A stretch of 64,000 nucleotides of DNA from assembly GCA_035651715.1 (NCBI GenBank), contig DASRFD010000150.1:62001-126000 (forward strand), given 5' to 3'. This DNA comes from Nevskia sp035651715 (GTDB lineage: Bacteria > Pseudomonadota > Gammaproteobacteria > Nevskiales > Nevskiaceae). This document shows, in pieces, positions 1-8,321 of the stretch (positions are counted from its first letter, which is position 1; the number at the start of each line of letters is the position of its first letter). The notes beneath the pieces were generated by a model, which was given only the letters and a program-made list of their open reading frames with translations, did not search any database and was not told the DNA's origin. The position numbers and the translations under genes were made by a program.

Positions 1-644
1 TGCTCAACAAGGGCGAGCGCGACGGCGTCTACAAGGGCCAGGCCCTGGTCGACGCCAGCGGCGTGATGGGCCAGGTGATCGAGGTCAACTCGGCCAGCAG
101 CGTGGCCCTGCTGATCACCGATCCGGACCACAGCATCCCGGTCGAGGTGAACCGCACCGGCCTGCAGACCATCGCCCGCGGCGACGGCCAGACCCTGTCG
201 CTGCCGTTCCTGCCGGGCAACGCCGACGTCAAGGTCGGCGACCTGCTGGTCTCCTCCGGCCTGGGCGGCCGCTTCCCGGCGGGCTACCCGGTGGGCAAGG
301 TCAACGAGCTGCGCCATCCCGCCGGCGAAAGCTTCATGGAGGCGGTGGCCTGGCCCAGCGCCCGCCTCAACCAGGGCCGCCAGGCCCTTCTGGTCTGGTC
401 CGAACGCCCGGCCCCGACGCAGGAACCCGACCGCTCGGCGGAGCGGGTGGAGAACCCGGCCGAGCCGCGCAGATCGCCCGAGGCGCCGGCGGCCAGGCCG
501 GCGGAGAAGCCGGCCGCCCGGCCCGCCCCGGCGGCCAAACCCGCCGACAAGCCGGCTGAGGCGGCGCGTAAGCCGGCCGCGCCGGCCGCGGCGCCGCCTG
601 CTGCGCACAAGCCGGCCGCGCCGGCGCCGGGAACGCATCCATGA
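1..644 (+). CDS. mreC: Rod shape-determining protein MreC, 3' part
   Basis: The gene is open from the left edge of the window, so its start and N-terminal membrane anchor and coiled coil are not seen. The visible 213 residues contain the end of the MreC beta-barrel region (VMGQVIEVN, then a segment around SGLGGRFPAGYPVG that is typical of the family). MreC is a periplasmic scaffold that binds the elongation PBP/RodA and MreD. The last 75 or so residues, from about base 418, form an Ala/Pro/Lys-rich tail of low complexity that is not part of the conserved fold. The stop overlaps the mreD start (ATGA), so the two are probably translationally coupled. The function is firm from sequence and from the neighbour mreD. 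Confidence 0.93.
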   Translation, partial: LNKGERDGVYKGQALVDASGVMGQVIEVNSASSVALLITDPDHSIPVEVNRTGLQTIARGDGQTLSLPFLPGNADVKVGDLLVSSGLGGRFPAGYPVGKVNELRHPAGESFMEAVAWPSARLNQGRQALLVWSERPAPTQEPDRSAERVENPAEPRRSPEAPAARPAEKPAARPAPAAKPADKPAEAARKPAAPAAAPPAAHKPAAPAPGTHP

Positions 645-1126
645 GGGGCAACTTCCCGGTATTCGCCCTCAGCCTGGCGCTGGCCCTGCTGCTGCAGGCC
701 CTGCAGCTGCCGGATGCGATCGCGGCCTTCCGTCCGATGCTGCTGGTGCTGACCCTCAGCTACTGGGCCCTGCATGACGAGGACATGCCGGTGCTCATGG
801 CCGGCTGGCTGCTGGGCCTGTGCTGCGACGTGCTGTACAACGCGCCGCTGGGCCAGTACGCGCTGGGGCTGGTCACGGTGGCGTATTTCGTGCGCCGCTT
901 CAGCGGCACCCTGCTGGTGTATCCGATGCCGCAGGCCATGGCCATGGGCCTGGTGCCGATCTGGGCGCTGTACGTGTTCCTGATGTTCTGGATCGACGGC
1001 CTGACCCACCATCACGCCGACCCGGTGCGGCGCTGGCTGCCGCTGCTCACCACCGCCCTGCTGTGGCCGCTGGCGGGGCTGCTGCTGGGCAGCGCGCGAC
1101 GCAGCCGCGGCCGCCGGGAATTCTGA
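641..1126 (+). CDS. mreD: Rod shape-determining protein MreD
   Basis: This 161-residue protein is almost entirely hydrophobic, with about five membrane helices and the usual family length (about 160). MreD is the inner-membrane partner of MreC in the elongasome. The ATG lies inside the mreC stop (ATGA). The next gene, rodA, starts 8 bases after the stop. Most relatives have mrdA (PBP2) at that place; it is absent here. The assignment rests on position behind mreC and on the hydrophobic pattern, since MreD sequences diverge strongly. Confidence 0.88.
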   Translation: MRGNFPVFALSLALALLLQALQLPDAIAAFRPMLLVLTLSYWALHDEDMPVLMAGWLLGLCCDVLYNAPLGQYALGLVTVAYFVRRFSGTLLVYPMPQAMAMGLVPIWALYVFLMFWIDGLTHHHADPVRRWLPLLTTALLWPLAGLLLGSARRSRGRREF

Positions 1127-1134
1127 GGCTCGGC

Positions 1135-2271
1135 ATGACGGTCCACGTCAGCGTCATTACTTCCGCGCCCAAGCCGGTCAACAGCTGGGGCACCTGGTTC
1201 GCCCGCTGGCATTTCGACCTGGTGCTGGGCCTGCTGCTGCTGGCGGTGTCGGTGCTGGGCCTGTTCGTCCTGTATTCGGCCTCCGGCCAGTCCCTCGGCA
1301 TGGTGGTGAGCCAGGCGCAGCGCCTGGTGCTGGGCTTCGTGGTGATGATCGTGCTGGCCCAGGCGCCGCCGGAGTTCTACCGCGCCGCGGCGCCCTGGTT
1401 CTACAGCTTCGCGCTGCTGCTGCTGCTGGCGGTGGCGCTGCTCGGCCAGCACGCCAAGGGCGCGCAGCGCTGGCTCGACCTGGGCGTGATGCGCTTCCAG
1501 CCGTCCGAGCTGATGAAGCTGGCGGCGCCGATCGCGGTGGCCGCCTACCTGCAAAGCCGCCACCTGCCGCCGAGCTTCAGCACCATCCTGGTCAGCCTGG
1601 CGCTGGTGATGCTGCCGACCGGCCTGATCGCGATCCAGCCGGACCTGGGCACCGCGCTGCTGGTGGTCACCGCGGGCCTGGCGGCGCTGTTCTTCGGCGG
1701 CCTGCGCTGGCGCTGGATCCTGCTCGCCGTCGGCGGCGTGGCCGCGGCGGCGCCGGTGCTGTTCCACAAGATGCACGACTACCAGCGCAAGCGCCTGCTG
1801 ACCTTCCTCGATCCGGAAAGCGACCCGCTCGGCGCCGGCTACCACATCACCCAGAGCAAGATCGCCATCGGCTCCGGCGGCCTGTTCGGCAAGGGCTGGC
1901 TGCTCGGCACGCAGGCCAAGCTCGACTTCCTGCCGGAGGCGCACACCGACTTCATCTTCGCCGTCTACTCCGAGGAGCTGGGCCTGATCGGCGTGCTGCT
2001 GCTGCTGGCGCTGTACACCGCCATCGTGGTGCGCTGCATGGTCATCGCCATGCGCGGCCAGGACACCTTCCAGCGCCTGCTGGCCGGCAGCCTGGGCCTG
2101 ACCTTCTTCATCTACGTCTTCATCAACACCGGCATGGTCATCGGCCTGCTGCCGGTGGTGGGCGTGCCGCTGCCGCTGGTCAGCTACGGCGGCACCTCGG
2201 CGGTGACCCTGCTGGCCGGCTTCGGCATCCTGATGTCGGTGCAGACGCACCGCAAGCTGCTGGCCAGCTAG
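1135..2271 (+). CDS. rodA: SEDS peptidoglycan glycosyltransferase RodA (MrdB)
   Basis: A 378-residue polytopic inner-membrane protein of the FtsW/RodA/SpoVE family, which polymerises lipid II into glycan strands during side-wall growth. Family marks are QRWLDLG, QPSELMKLA near residue 121, QPDLGTALL, the catalytic-loop segment HTDFIFAVYSEELG near residue 269 and the C-terminal LVSYGGTSA near residue 350. The ATG at 1135 has a GAGG ribosome site 6 bases upstream. The reading frame is open further upstream, but that part overlaps mreD and has no RodA-like sequence. RodA normally works with PBP2 (mrdA), which is not between mreD and rodA here. Confidence 0.95.
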   Translation: MTVHVSVITSAPKPVNSWGTWFARWHFDLVLGLLLLAVSVLGLFVLYSASGQSLGMVVSQAQRLVLGFVVMIVLAQAPPEFYRAAAPWFYSFALLLLLAVALLGQHAKGAQRWLDLGVMRFQPSELMKLAAPIAVAAYLQSRHLPPSFSTILVSLALVMLPTGLIAIQPDLGTALLVVTAGLAALFFGGLRWRWILLAVGGVAAAAPVLFHKMHDYQRKRLLTFLDPESDPLGAGYHITQSKIAIGSGGLFGKGWLLGTQAKLDFLPEAHTDFIFAVYSEELGLIGVLLLLALYTAIVVRCMVIAMRGQDTFQRLLAGSLGLTFFIYVFINTGMVIGLLPVVGVPLPLVSYGGTSAVTLLAGFGILMSVQTHRKLLAS

Positions 2272-2281
2272 GTCGCCATCC

Positions 2282-3274
2282 ATGCGCATGCTCCCCCTGG
2301 TGGCGCTGTGCCTGTGCGCATCCGCCTCGGCCGACTTCAGCGGCGACGCCAGGACGCCGCGGCTGCTGCAGGACCTCAAGACCCAGTACGCCTTCTCCCC
2401 GGCGGAGCTGGACCAGGTCAAGGCGGCGCTGAAGGACGCGCGCGAGCTGCCGCAGCTGATCCACAGCGAGCAGACCAACAAGGAAAAGACCCTCACCTGG
2501 GAGGATTACCGCCCGCTGCACGTGATGCCGGCCAACATCAGCAACGGCCTGCGCTTCCTGCAGGAGCAGAAGCAGTGGCTGGACAAGGCGCAGGAACGCT
2601 ACGGCGTGCCGCCCGAGGTGGTGACGGCGCTGCTGGGGGTGGAGACCAAGTACGGCATCTTCACCGGCCGCTACCGCGTGCTGGATTCCCTGTCGACCCT
2701 GGGCTACGAGCATCCCAGCCGCGCGCCTTTCTTCTTCGGCGAGCTGCTGCAGTTCTTCGTGCTGTGCCGCGACGATCGCCTCGACCCGGGCGCGGTGCGC
2801 GGCTCCTACGCCGGGGCCATGGGCATGGCGCAGTTCATGCCGAGCAACTACCGCAGCCTGGCGGTGGACTTCGACGGCGACGGCCGCGTCGACCTGTGGT
2901 CCCCGGCCGATGCCATCGGCAGCGTCGCCAACTACCTGGTCAACTACGACCCGCAGCGCAGCTGGAAGCGCGGCCAGCCGCTGCTGGCGCGCATCGACTC
3001 GGCGGCCGAGCCGCCGCCGGCCCTGGTGCGCAACGCCAAGCTGCCGCCGCAGGACATCGCCGCCCTGCGCGCCGCCGGCCTGGTCCTGCCGCAGGTGCTG
3101 CCCGACGCCATGCCGGCCGGGCTGCTCGAGCTGAGCCACAATGCCGGACCGCCGGAGTGGTGGGTGGCCCTGCCGAACTTCTACTCGGTGATGTCGTACA
3201 ACCCCCGCGTGTTCTACGCCATGGCGGTGGCGTCTCTGGCATATGAGCTCAAAGTAGCGGAAGATACGCCGTGA
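2282..3274 (+). CDS. mltB: Lytic murein transglycosylase B (MltB)
   Basis: A 330-residue exported enzyme that cleaves the glycan between MurNAc and GlcNAc to form 1,6-anhydro-MurNAc. A short signal peptide ends near residue 18 (ASA-D). I see no convincing lipobox, so it may be soluble rather than anchored like E. coli MltB. The catalytic glutamate is E121 in LLGVETKYGIFTGRYRVLD, and the family segment YAGAMGMAQFMPSNY follows near residue 180, with an EF-like DFDGDGRVDLW stretch just after it. The 3' end overlaps the rlpA start by 4 bases. Together with RodA, RlpA and DacA it belongs to a murein synthesis and remodelling operon. Confidence 0.93.
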   Translation: MRMLPLVALCLCASASADFSGDARTPRLLQDLKTQYAFSPAELDQVKAALKDARELPQLIHSEQTNKEKTLTWEDYRPLHVMPANISNGLRFLQEQKQWLDKAQERYGVPPEVVTALLGVETKYGIFTGRYRVLDSLSTLGYEHPSRAPFFFGELLQFFVLCRDDRLDPGAVRGSYAGAMGMAQFMPSNYRSLAVDFDGDGRVDLWSPADAIGSVANYLVNYDPQRSWKRGQPLLARIDSAAEPPPALVRNAKLPPQDIAALRAAGLVLPQVLPDAMPAGLLELSHNAGPPEWWVALPNFYSVMSYNPRVFYAMAVASLAYELKVAEDTP

Positions 3275-4377
3275 TCGGGCCCGCCGCTGCCATGCGCAGC
3301 CTCGCCGCCATCGCCGTGTGTTGTGCCGCCACCCTGTCGGCCGGTTGCTCGGACGTCGCCGTCCGCCCGGCCTCCGGCGGCCATCACGGCCACGCCGCCG
3401 GCCCTGCTTCCTCCCCCGCCGAAACGCCGCCGCCCTCGAACAACCCGAGCCAGGACGGTCCGCCGTCGGCGGCGGAGATTCCGCCCAACGTCGCGCTGAT
3501 CCCCGACCCGGTGCCGCAGGTCGAGCCGAAGAGCAGCTACGGCAACCCGGATTCGTACGAGGTCTACGGCGACCACTACGTCATCCTCAAGGACGCGCGC
3601 GGCTACAAGGAGCGCGGCTACGCCTCCTGGTACGGCAAGAAGTTCCAGGGCAAGCGCACCTCCAGCGGCGAGCCCTACGACATGTTCAAGATGACGGCGG
3701 CGCACAAGACCCTGCCGATTCCCTGCTACGCCAAGGTCACCAACATCGAGAACGGCCGCAGCGTGATCGTGCGCATCAACGACCGCGGCCCGTTCCACGA
3801 GGGCCGCATCATCGACCTGTCCTATACCGCCGCGGTGAAGCTCGGCAGCCTGGGCAAGGGCTCGATCCCGGTGGAGGTGGAGGCGATCGACCCGGCACTG
3901 CCGCAGCCGTCGGTGATGGTGGCCACCGCGCCGCCGCCCCGGCCGGCACCGGCCACGCCGCCGCCCGCGGCCGCCGCGGTGACGGTGGCCAGCGCCCCGC
4001 CGGCGCGGCCGCCCGCTCCCGTCGTGACCCTGCCGCCGGGCCAGCGGCTGGTGCTGGATCCGAACCTGAGCCCGCCGGGCGCCGCGCCCGCCGTGGCGGC
4101 GGCGCCGCCGCCGTCGCAGGCCGCCGCGGTATCCGGCGTCGGCGCGGCGCTGCGCTACCTGCAGGCCGGGCTGTTCTACGATCCGATCAACGCCGTCAGC
4201 CTGCGCGAGCAGCTCAACGGCCTGGGCTTTTCCAACGTGCAACTGAAGAACGACGTGCGCAACGGCGCCAACGTCAGCCGCGTGCTGCTCGGCCCCTTCG
4301 CCGACGACGACGCGCTGGCGGTGGTGCGCAAGCGCCTGGGCGATCTGCAGATGAATGCGGTGCCGGTGGTGGAATAG
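3271..4377 (+). CDS. rlpA: Septal-ring lytic transglycosylase / lipoprotein RlpA
   Basis: A 368-residue lipoprotein with lipobox LSAGC and a double-psi beta-barrel domain from about residue 115 (YASWYGKKFQGKRTSSGE) to 200. The residues matching the catalytic pair of P. aeruginosa RlpA are H145 (AAHKTLP) and D171 (INDRGPF). A Pro/Ala linker of about 80 residues leads to a C-terminal SPOR domain (about 290–368), which binds denuded glycan at the septum. Linker length varies widely in this family. The GTG at 3271 overlaps the mltB stop; the ATG at 3292 gives a neater signal peptide and is the main alternative start. Confidence 0.92.
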   Translation: MIGPAAAMRSLAAIAVCCAATLSAGCSDVAVRPASGGHHGHAAGPASSPAETPPPSNNPSQDGPPSAAEIPPNVALIPDPVPQVEPKSSYGNPDSYEVYGDHYVILKDARGYKERGYASWYGKKFQGKRTSSGEPYDMFKMTAAHKTLPIPCYAKVTNIENGRSVIVRINDRGPFHEGRIIDLSYTAAVKLGSLGKGSIPVEVEAIDPALPQPSVMVATAPPPRPAPATPPPAAAAVTVASAPPARPPAPVVTLPPGQRLVLDPNLSPPGAAPAVAAAPPPSQAAAVSGVGAALRYLQAGLFYDPINAVSLREQLNGLGFSNVQLKNDVRNGANVSRVLLGPFADDDALAVVRKRLGDLQMNAVPVVE

Positions 4378-4455
4378 CCGCCGCCGGCCGTTAAAATGCC
4401 CCCTGCTTTCCCGTTTTCCTCCCGCTCCCCCAACCGCCGCAAGGCATTCCGCTCG

Positions 4456-5610
4456 ATGAACCTGAAATCCGGCCTGCTCGGCCTCGCTATTGCGCTGTTC
4501 TCCCTGTCCGGCCCCGCCCTGGCCGACGCTCCGACCCCGCCGCCGATCGACGGCTACAGCTATGGCCTGATGGACTACCAGAGCGGCGAGATCGTCGCCG
4601 GCCAGAACCTCGACGCGCACGTCGCGCCGGCCAGCATCACCAAGGTGATGACGGTTTACGTCGCCTTCGACATGATCAAGCAGGGCCGCCTCAAGCTGAG
4701 CGACACCGCCCTGGTCAGCGAGAAGGCCTGGAGCGAGGGCAAGGACTCCAGCGAGTCGCGCATGTTCCTCAGCCTGGGCAGCCGCGTCTCGATCGAGGAC
4801 CTGCTGCGCGGCATCATCATCGTCTCCGGCAACGACGCCAGCGTCGCCCTGGCCGAGCACATCGCCGGCAGCGAGGATGCCTTCGCCCAGGTCATGAACC
4901 AGTACGCGCAGAAGCTGGGCATGACCAATACCCATTTCGTCGACGCCAGCGGCATGCCGAACGACCAGCACTACACCAGCGCGCGCGACCTGCTGACCCT
5001 GGCCCATGCCCTGATCCAGAACTTCCCGGAGGACTACAAGTACTTCTCCGAGAAGGAGTTCAAGTACGGCATCGAGCATCCGCAGCAGAACCGCAACGGC
5101 CTGCTGTTCAAGGACCCGAGCGTGGACGGCATCAAGACCGGGCACACCGCGGCCGCCGGCTACTGCCTGCTGGCCTCGGCCAGGCGCGACGGCCGCCGCC
5201 TGATCTCGGTGGTGATGGGCGGCCAGAGCTGGGCCTACCGCGAACAGGCCAACCAGGAGCTGCTCAACTACGGCTTCCGCAACTTCGACACCGCCAGCGT
5301 GCTCGGCGCCGCCGCGCCGGTGCAGACCGCCAGGGTCTACAAGGGCGCGGACACCCAGGTCGGCATCGGCACCCTCGATCCGGTCTACCTGGCGCTGCCG
5401 GCCGGCGAGAAGAGCCAGCTGCAGGTGCAGCCGCAGGTTGCCGCCAAGCTGGTGGCGCCGCTCACGGCCGGCCAGAAGGTCGGCGAAGCGACCATCCTGG
5501 TCGCCGGCAAGGAGCTGAAGAAGGTGCCGCTGGTGGTGCTCAAGGACGTGCCGGCCGGCGGCTTCTGGCACCGCCTGATCGACCAGATCAAGCTGTGGCT
5601 GGGACTGTGA
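4456..5610 (+). CDS. dacA: D-alanyl-D-alanine carboxypeptidase DacA (PBP5/6 family)
   Basis: A 384-residue periplasmic low-molecular-weight penicillin-binding protein (family S11) that trims the terminal D-Ala from pentapeptides. The three active-site motifs are present and well spaced: S60-I-T-K63, S124-G-N126 and K227-T-G. A signal peptide ends at ALA-D, and the C-terminal PBP5 domain ends in an amphipathic helix (WHRLIDQIKLWLGL) that would lie on the inner membrane. The ATG at 4456 was chosen because it begins the signal peptide; the frame is open upstream. A TAAAAT hexamer at 4392–4397 could be a −10 box, without a clear −35. Confidence 0.95.
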   Translation: MNLKSGLLGLAIALFSLSGPALADAPTPPPIDGYSYGLMDYQSGEIVAGQNLDAHVAPASITKVMTVYVAFDMIKQGRLKLSDTALVSEKAWSEGKDSSESRMFLSLGSRVSIEDLLRGIIIVSGNDASVALAEHIAGSEDAFAQVMNQYAQKLGMTNTHFVDASGMPNDQHYTSARDLLTLAHALIQNFPEDYKYFSEKEFKYGIEHPQQNRNGLLFKDPSVDGIKTGHTAAAGYCLLASARRDGRRLISVVMGGQSWAYREQANQELLNYGFRNFDTASVLGAAAPVQTARVYKGADTQVGIGTLDPVYLALPAGEKSQLQVQPQVAAKLVAPLTAGQKVGEATILVAGKELKKVPLVVLKDVPAGGFWHRLIDQIKLWLGL

Positions 5611-5652
5611 GCGGGCTTTGAAAACCCGGGGCCAGGCCGCATATTGGACCGC

Positions 5653-5928
5653 ATGAAACCGAACGTTTCCGATGTCGTGGGCCTGGTCTATCCCTGCTCC
5701 TTCCCGGTGAAGGTGTTCATCCGCCCCGAGCCCGGGGTGGAGGAACGCCTGCAGGACCTGGTGCGCGGCCACCTCCAGCCCGAGGCGCCCCTGGAGGTGG
5801 AGCGCCGCTCGTCCACCACCGGCAAGTACCTGTGCCTGACCCTGACGTTCATCGCCGAGGACGAGGCGCACCTGACGCGCATCACCACGGCGATCGGCGC
5901 CGACCCGGGCGTGGTGCTGTCGCTGTAA
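5653..5928 (+). CDS. ybeD: YbeD/DUF493 family protein
   Basis: A 91-residue protein with the compact ferredoxin-like (ACT-like) pattern of the DUF493/YbeD family, including the N-terminal VYPCSFPVKVFIRP stretch and the SSTTGKYLCLTLTF core. The biochemical role is not established. The gene sits between dacA and lipB exactly as in E. coli and Pseudomonas, and this position has led to proposals of a link to lipoate metabolism. The ATG at 5653 is preferred over a TTG nine bases upstream. Confidence 0.88.
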   Translation: MKPNVSDVVGLVYPCSFPVKVFIRPEPGVEERLQDLVRGHLQPEAPLEVERRSSTTGKYLCLTLTFIAEDEAHLTRITTAIGADPGVVLSL

Positions 5929-5935
5929 GCGGCCG

Positions 5936-6589
5936 ATGGCGGAGATCCCTGCGGTCGTCCGCCGGCTTGGGCTGATCGACTACGCCGAGACCTACGCGCG
6001 GATGCGCGATTTCACCGCCGTCCGCGGCGCGGCAGCGGCGGACGAGCTGTGGTTCCTGGAGCACCCGCCGGTGTTCACCCAGGGCCAGGCCGGCAAGGCC
6101 GAGCACGTGCTGGCGCCCGGCGCCATCCCCATCGTGCAGAGCAATCGCGGCGGCCAGGTCACCTACCACGGGCCCGGCCAGGCGGTGGTCTACGTGCTGC
6201 TCGACCTGCACCGGCTCGGCTACGGCGCCCGCGACCTGGTGCGGCGGCTGGAACAGTCCATGATCGACGTCCTCGCCGGCTACGGCATCGCCGCATCGGC
6301 GCGGCCGGACGCGCCCGGGGTCTATGTCGAGCGCGCCTGGCCGGACGGCCGCCCCGGGCAGAGGAAGATCGGCTCGCTCGGCCTGCGGGTCAGCCGCGGC
6401 TGCAGCTACCACGGCATCGCGCTCAACGTGAACATGGACCTGGAGCCGTTCGGCCGCATCAACCCCTGCGGCCTCAGCGGCATGCGCATGACCCAGGTGG
6501 CGGAACTGGGCGGCCCGGCCGCGCTGGAGCGGGTGATGCGCGACCTGGAGCCGGTTTTGCTGAAAAATCTGGGCCTGGCGTTACCGTAA
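5936..6589 (+). CDS. lipB: Octanoyl-[acyl-carrier-protein]:protein transferase LipB
   Basis: A 217-residue enzyme that moves octanoyl from ACP to the lipoyl domains of E2 and GcvH proteins, the first step of lipoate synthesis. It has the family block SNRGGQVTYHGPGQ, the catalytic lysine K144 (RKIGSLGLRV) and the catalytic cysteine C178 in INPCGLSGM. It begins 7 bases after ybeD. lipA, which commonly follows, is not here; the next gene is mlaF in another operon. A weak hairpin (6601–6619) without a T tract lies just behind the stop. Confidence 0.96.
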   Translation: MAEIPAVVRRLGLIDYAETYARMRDFTAVRGAAAADELWFLEHPPVFTQGQAGKAEHVLAPGAIPIVQSNRGGQVTYHGPGQAVVYVLLDLHRLGYGARDLVRRLEQSMIDVLAGYGIAASARPDAPGVYVERAWPDGRPGQRKIGSLGLRVSRGCSYHGIALNVNMDLEPFGRINPCGLSGMRMTQVAELGGPAALERVMRDLEPVLLKNLGLALP

Positions 6590-6649
6590 AAGCTCCTTTA
6601 CGCCGGAACCAAGCCGGCGCCAGCCGCATCTAATCCGCGACCGATCGCG

Positions 6650-6655
6650 TAAAAT
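6650..6655 (+). promoter_or_regulatory. Candidate −10 box upstream of mlaF
   Basis: TAAAAT differs from the sigma-70 consensus at one base and lies about 58 bases before the mlaF ATG. No good −35 hexamer is visible at the normal distance, so this is a suggestion only. The 124-base gap between lipB and mlaF is the natural place for the mla promoter. Confidence 0.28.
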
Positions 6656-6713
6656 GGCGGCGAGACGACGGTTTCCGCCCCTCAACGGCCCCCTGAATCC
6701 GACTTACTAGTCC

Positions 6714-7532
6714 ATGACCTCGACTGGCCAAGAGACACTCGTGCGCGTGCGTGGGCTGCGTTTCGCCTTCGGCCCGCGCCCCATCTACGACGGCGTGGAT
6801 CTGGACATCCCGCGCGGCAAGGTCACGGCCATCATGGGCCCGTCCGGCACCGGCAAGACCACCCTGCTGCGCCTGATCGGCGGCCAATGGCGGCCGCAGG
6901 GCGGCACCGTCGAATTCGACGGCGTCGACGTGCACAAGCAGTCGCGCTCGCAGCTGTTCGAGCTGCGCAAGCGCATGGGCATGCTGTTCCAGACCGGCGG
7001 CCTGTTCACCGACCTGACCGTGTTCGACAACGTCGCCTTTCCGCTGCGCGAGCACAGCGGCCTGCCCGAGAGCATGATCCGCGACATCGCGCTGATGAAG
7101 CTCGAGGCGGTGGGCCTGCGCGGCGCCGCCGAGCTTTATCCCGAGCAGATTTCCGGCGGCATGTCGCGGCGCGTGGCGCTGGCCCGCGCCATCGCGCTGG
7201 AACCGGCCATGGTGATGTACGACGAGCCCTTCACCGGCCAGGATCCGATTTCGATGGGCGTGCTGATGCGCCTGATCCGCACGCTCAACCAGGCGCTGGG
7301 GCTGACTTCGATCATCGTCTCCCACGACGTCGAGGAGGTGCTGTCGATCTCCGACCACGCCTACGTCGTTTCCGGCGGCAAGGTGCTCGACCACGGCACG
7401 CCGGAGGCGATCCGCAACAGCCCCTCGGAGCTGGTGCAGCAGTTCCTCCAGGGCGAGCCGGACGGACCGGTCCGGTTCCACTACAAGGCCGCGCGCGACT
7501 ACGCCGCCGACCTGCTCGGAGGGGCCCCGTGA
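6714..7532 (+). CDS. mlaF: Phospholipid ABC transporter ATP-binding protein MlaF
   Basis: A 272-residue cytoplasmic ATPase that powers the Mla retrograde lipid transporter. Walker A is GPSGTGKTT near residue 43, the Q-loop is MLFQTGGLF, the signature is ISGGMSRR, Walker B is MVMYDEPF, and the switch histidine is in IVSHDVEE. The long C-terminal extension (YKAARDYAADLL) is typical of MlaF, where it contacts MlaB or the second MlaF. It is the first gene of mlaFEDCBA, and its stop overlaps the GTG start of mlaE. Confidence 0.95.
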   Translation: MTSTGQETLVRVRGLRFAFGPRPIYDGVDLDIPRGKVTAIMGPSGTGKTTLLRLIGGQWRPQGGTVEFDGVDVHKQSRSQLFELRKRMGMLFQTGGLFTDLTVFDNVAFPLREHSGLPESMIRDIALMKLEAVGLRGAAELYPEQISGGMSRRVALARAIALEPAMVMYDEPFTGQDPISMGVLMRLIRTLNQALGLTSIIVSHDVEEVLSISDHAYVVSGGKVLDHGTPEAIRNSPSELVQQFLQGEPDGPVRFHYKAARDYAADLLGGAP

Positions 7533-8284
7533 AGGTCGTCGGCGAGTTCCTGCGTGGCGTGGGCGAGGCGACGCTGTTCCTGTTCGCCATCCTGTCGGCC
7601 CTGCCGGCGGCGCTGCTGCGGCCGCGCCTGGTGGTGCACCAGCTCTACATGATCGGCATGCTGTCGCTGATCATCATCGCCATCTCCGGCTCGTTCATCG
7701 GCATGGTGCTGGCCCTGCAGGGCTACCGCACGCTGGCGCAGTTCGGCGCGGCGTCCTCGCTGGGCGTGGTGGTGGCGTTCAGCGTGGTGCGCGAGCTCGG
7801 CCCGGTGGTCACCGCCCTGCTTTTCGCCGGCCGCGCCGGCTCGGCCCTGGCCGCCGAGATCGGCCTGATGAAGGCCACTGACCAGCTTTCGGCGATGGAG
7901 ATGATGGCGGTGGACCCGATCAAGCGGGTGGTGGCGCCGCGCTTCCTGGCGGGCTTCATCGCCATGCCGCTGCTGGCGGCGATCTTCGCCATGATGGCCA
8001 TCGGCGTCGCCGGCGGCCACCTGATCGGCGTGATCCTGCTCGGCCTGGACGACGGGTCCTACTGGTCGCAGATCCACCAGTCGCTGCATCCGCACGACAT
8101 CTGGGAGAGCATGTTGAAGAGCCTGGTGTTCGGCGCCGCGGTGAGCTGGATCGCGCTGTACCAGGGCTACCACGCGGCGCCGACTTCGGAGGGCGTGTCC
8201 CGCGCCACCACCTCCACCGTGGTGGTGTCCTCGCTGGCGGTGCTGGCCCTGGACTTCGTCCTGACCGCGTTCATGTTCCGTTAA
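7529..8284 (+). CDS. mlaE: Phospholipid ABC transporter permease MlaE
   Basis: A 251-residue inner-membrane permease of the MlaE/DUF140 family with five to six helices and the conserved segment VVRELGPVVTALLFAGRAGSALAAEIG, where the coupling helix contacts MlaF. The GTG at 7529 overlaps the mlaF stop (GTGA), so translation is likely coupled. The frame is open upstream inside mlaF, but only this start gives a protein of family length. Confidence 0.95.
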   Translation: MKVVGEFLRGVGEATLFLFAILSALPAALLRPRLVVHQLYMIGMLSLIIIAISGSFIGMVLALQGYRTLAQFGAASSLGVVVAFSVVRELGPVVTALLFAGRAGSALAAEIGLMKATDQLSAMEMMAVDPIKRVVAPRFLAGFIAMPLLAAIFAMMAIGVAGGHLIGVILLGLDDGSYWSQIHQSLHPHDIWESMLKSLVFGAAVSWIALYQGYHAAPTSEGVSRATTSTVVVSSLAVLALDFVLTAFMFR

Positions 8285-8321
8285 TCGCCGGCACCTTATA
8301 TAGGAATTCGAGGCTGCGACT

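Noticed and set aside
3214..5871. An 885-codon open frame on the − strand across rlpA and dacA
   Set aside because: It spans several well-supported + strand genes and has no recognisable domain.
6601..6619. Hairpin CGCCGG/CCGGCG after lipB as a terminator
   Set aside because: Only six pairs and no T tract; too weak to call in a GC-rich genome.
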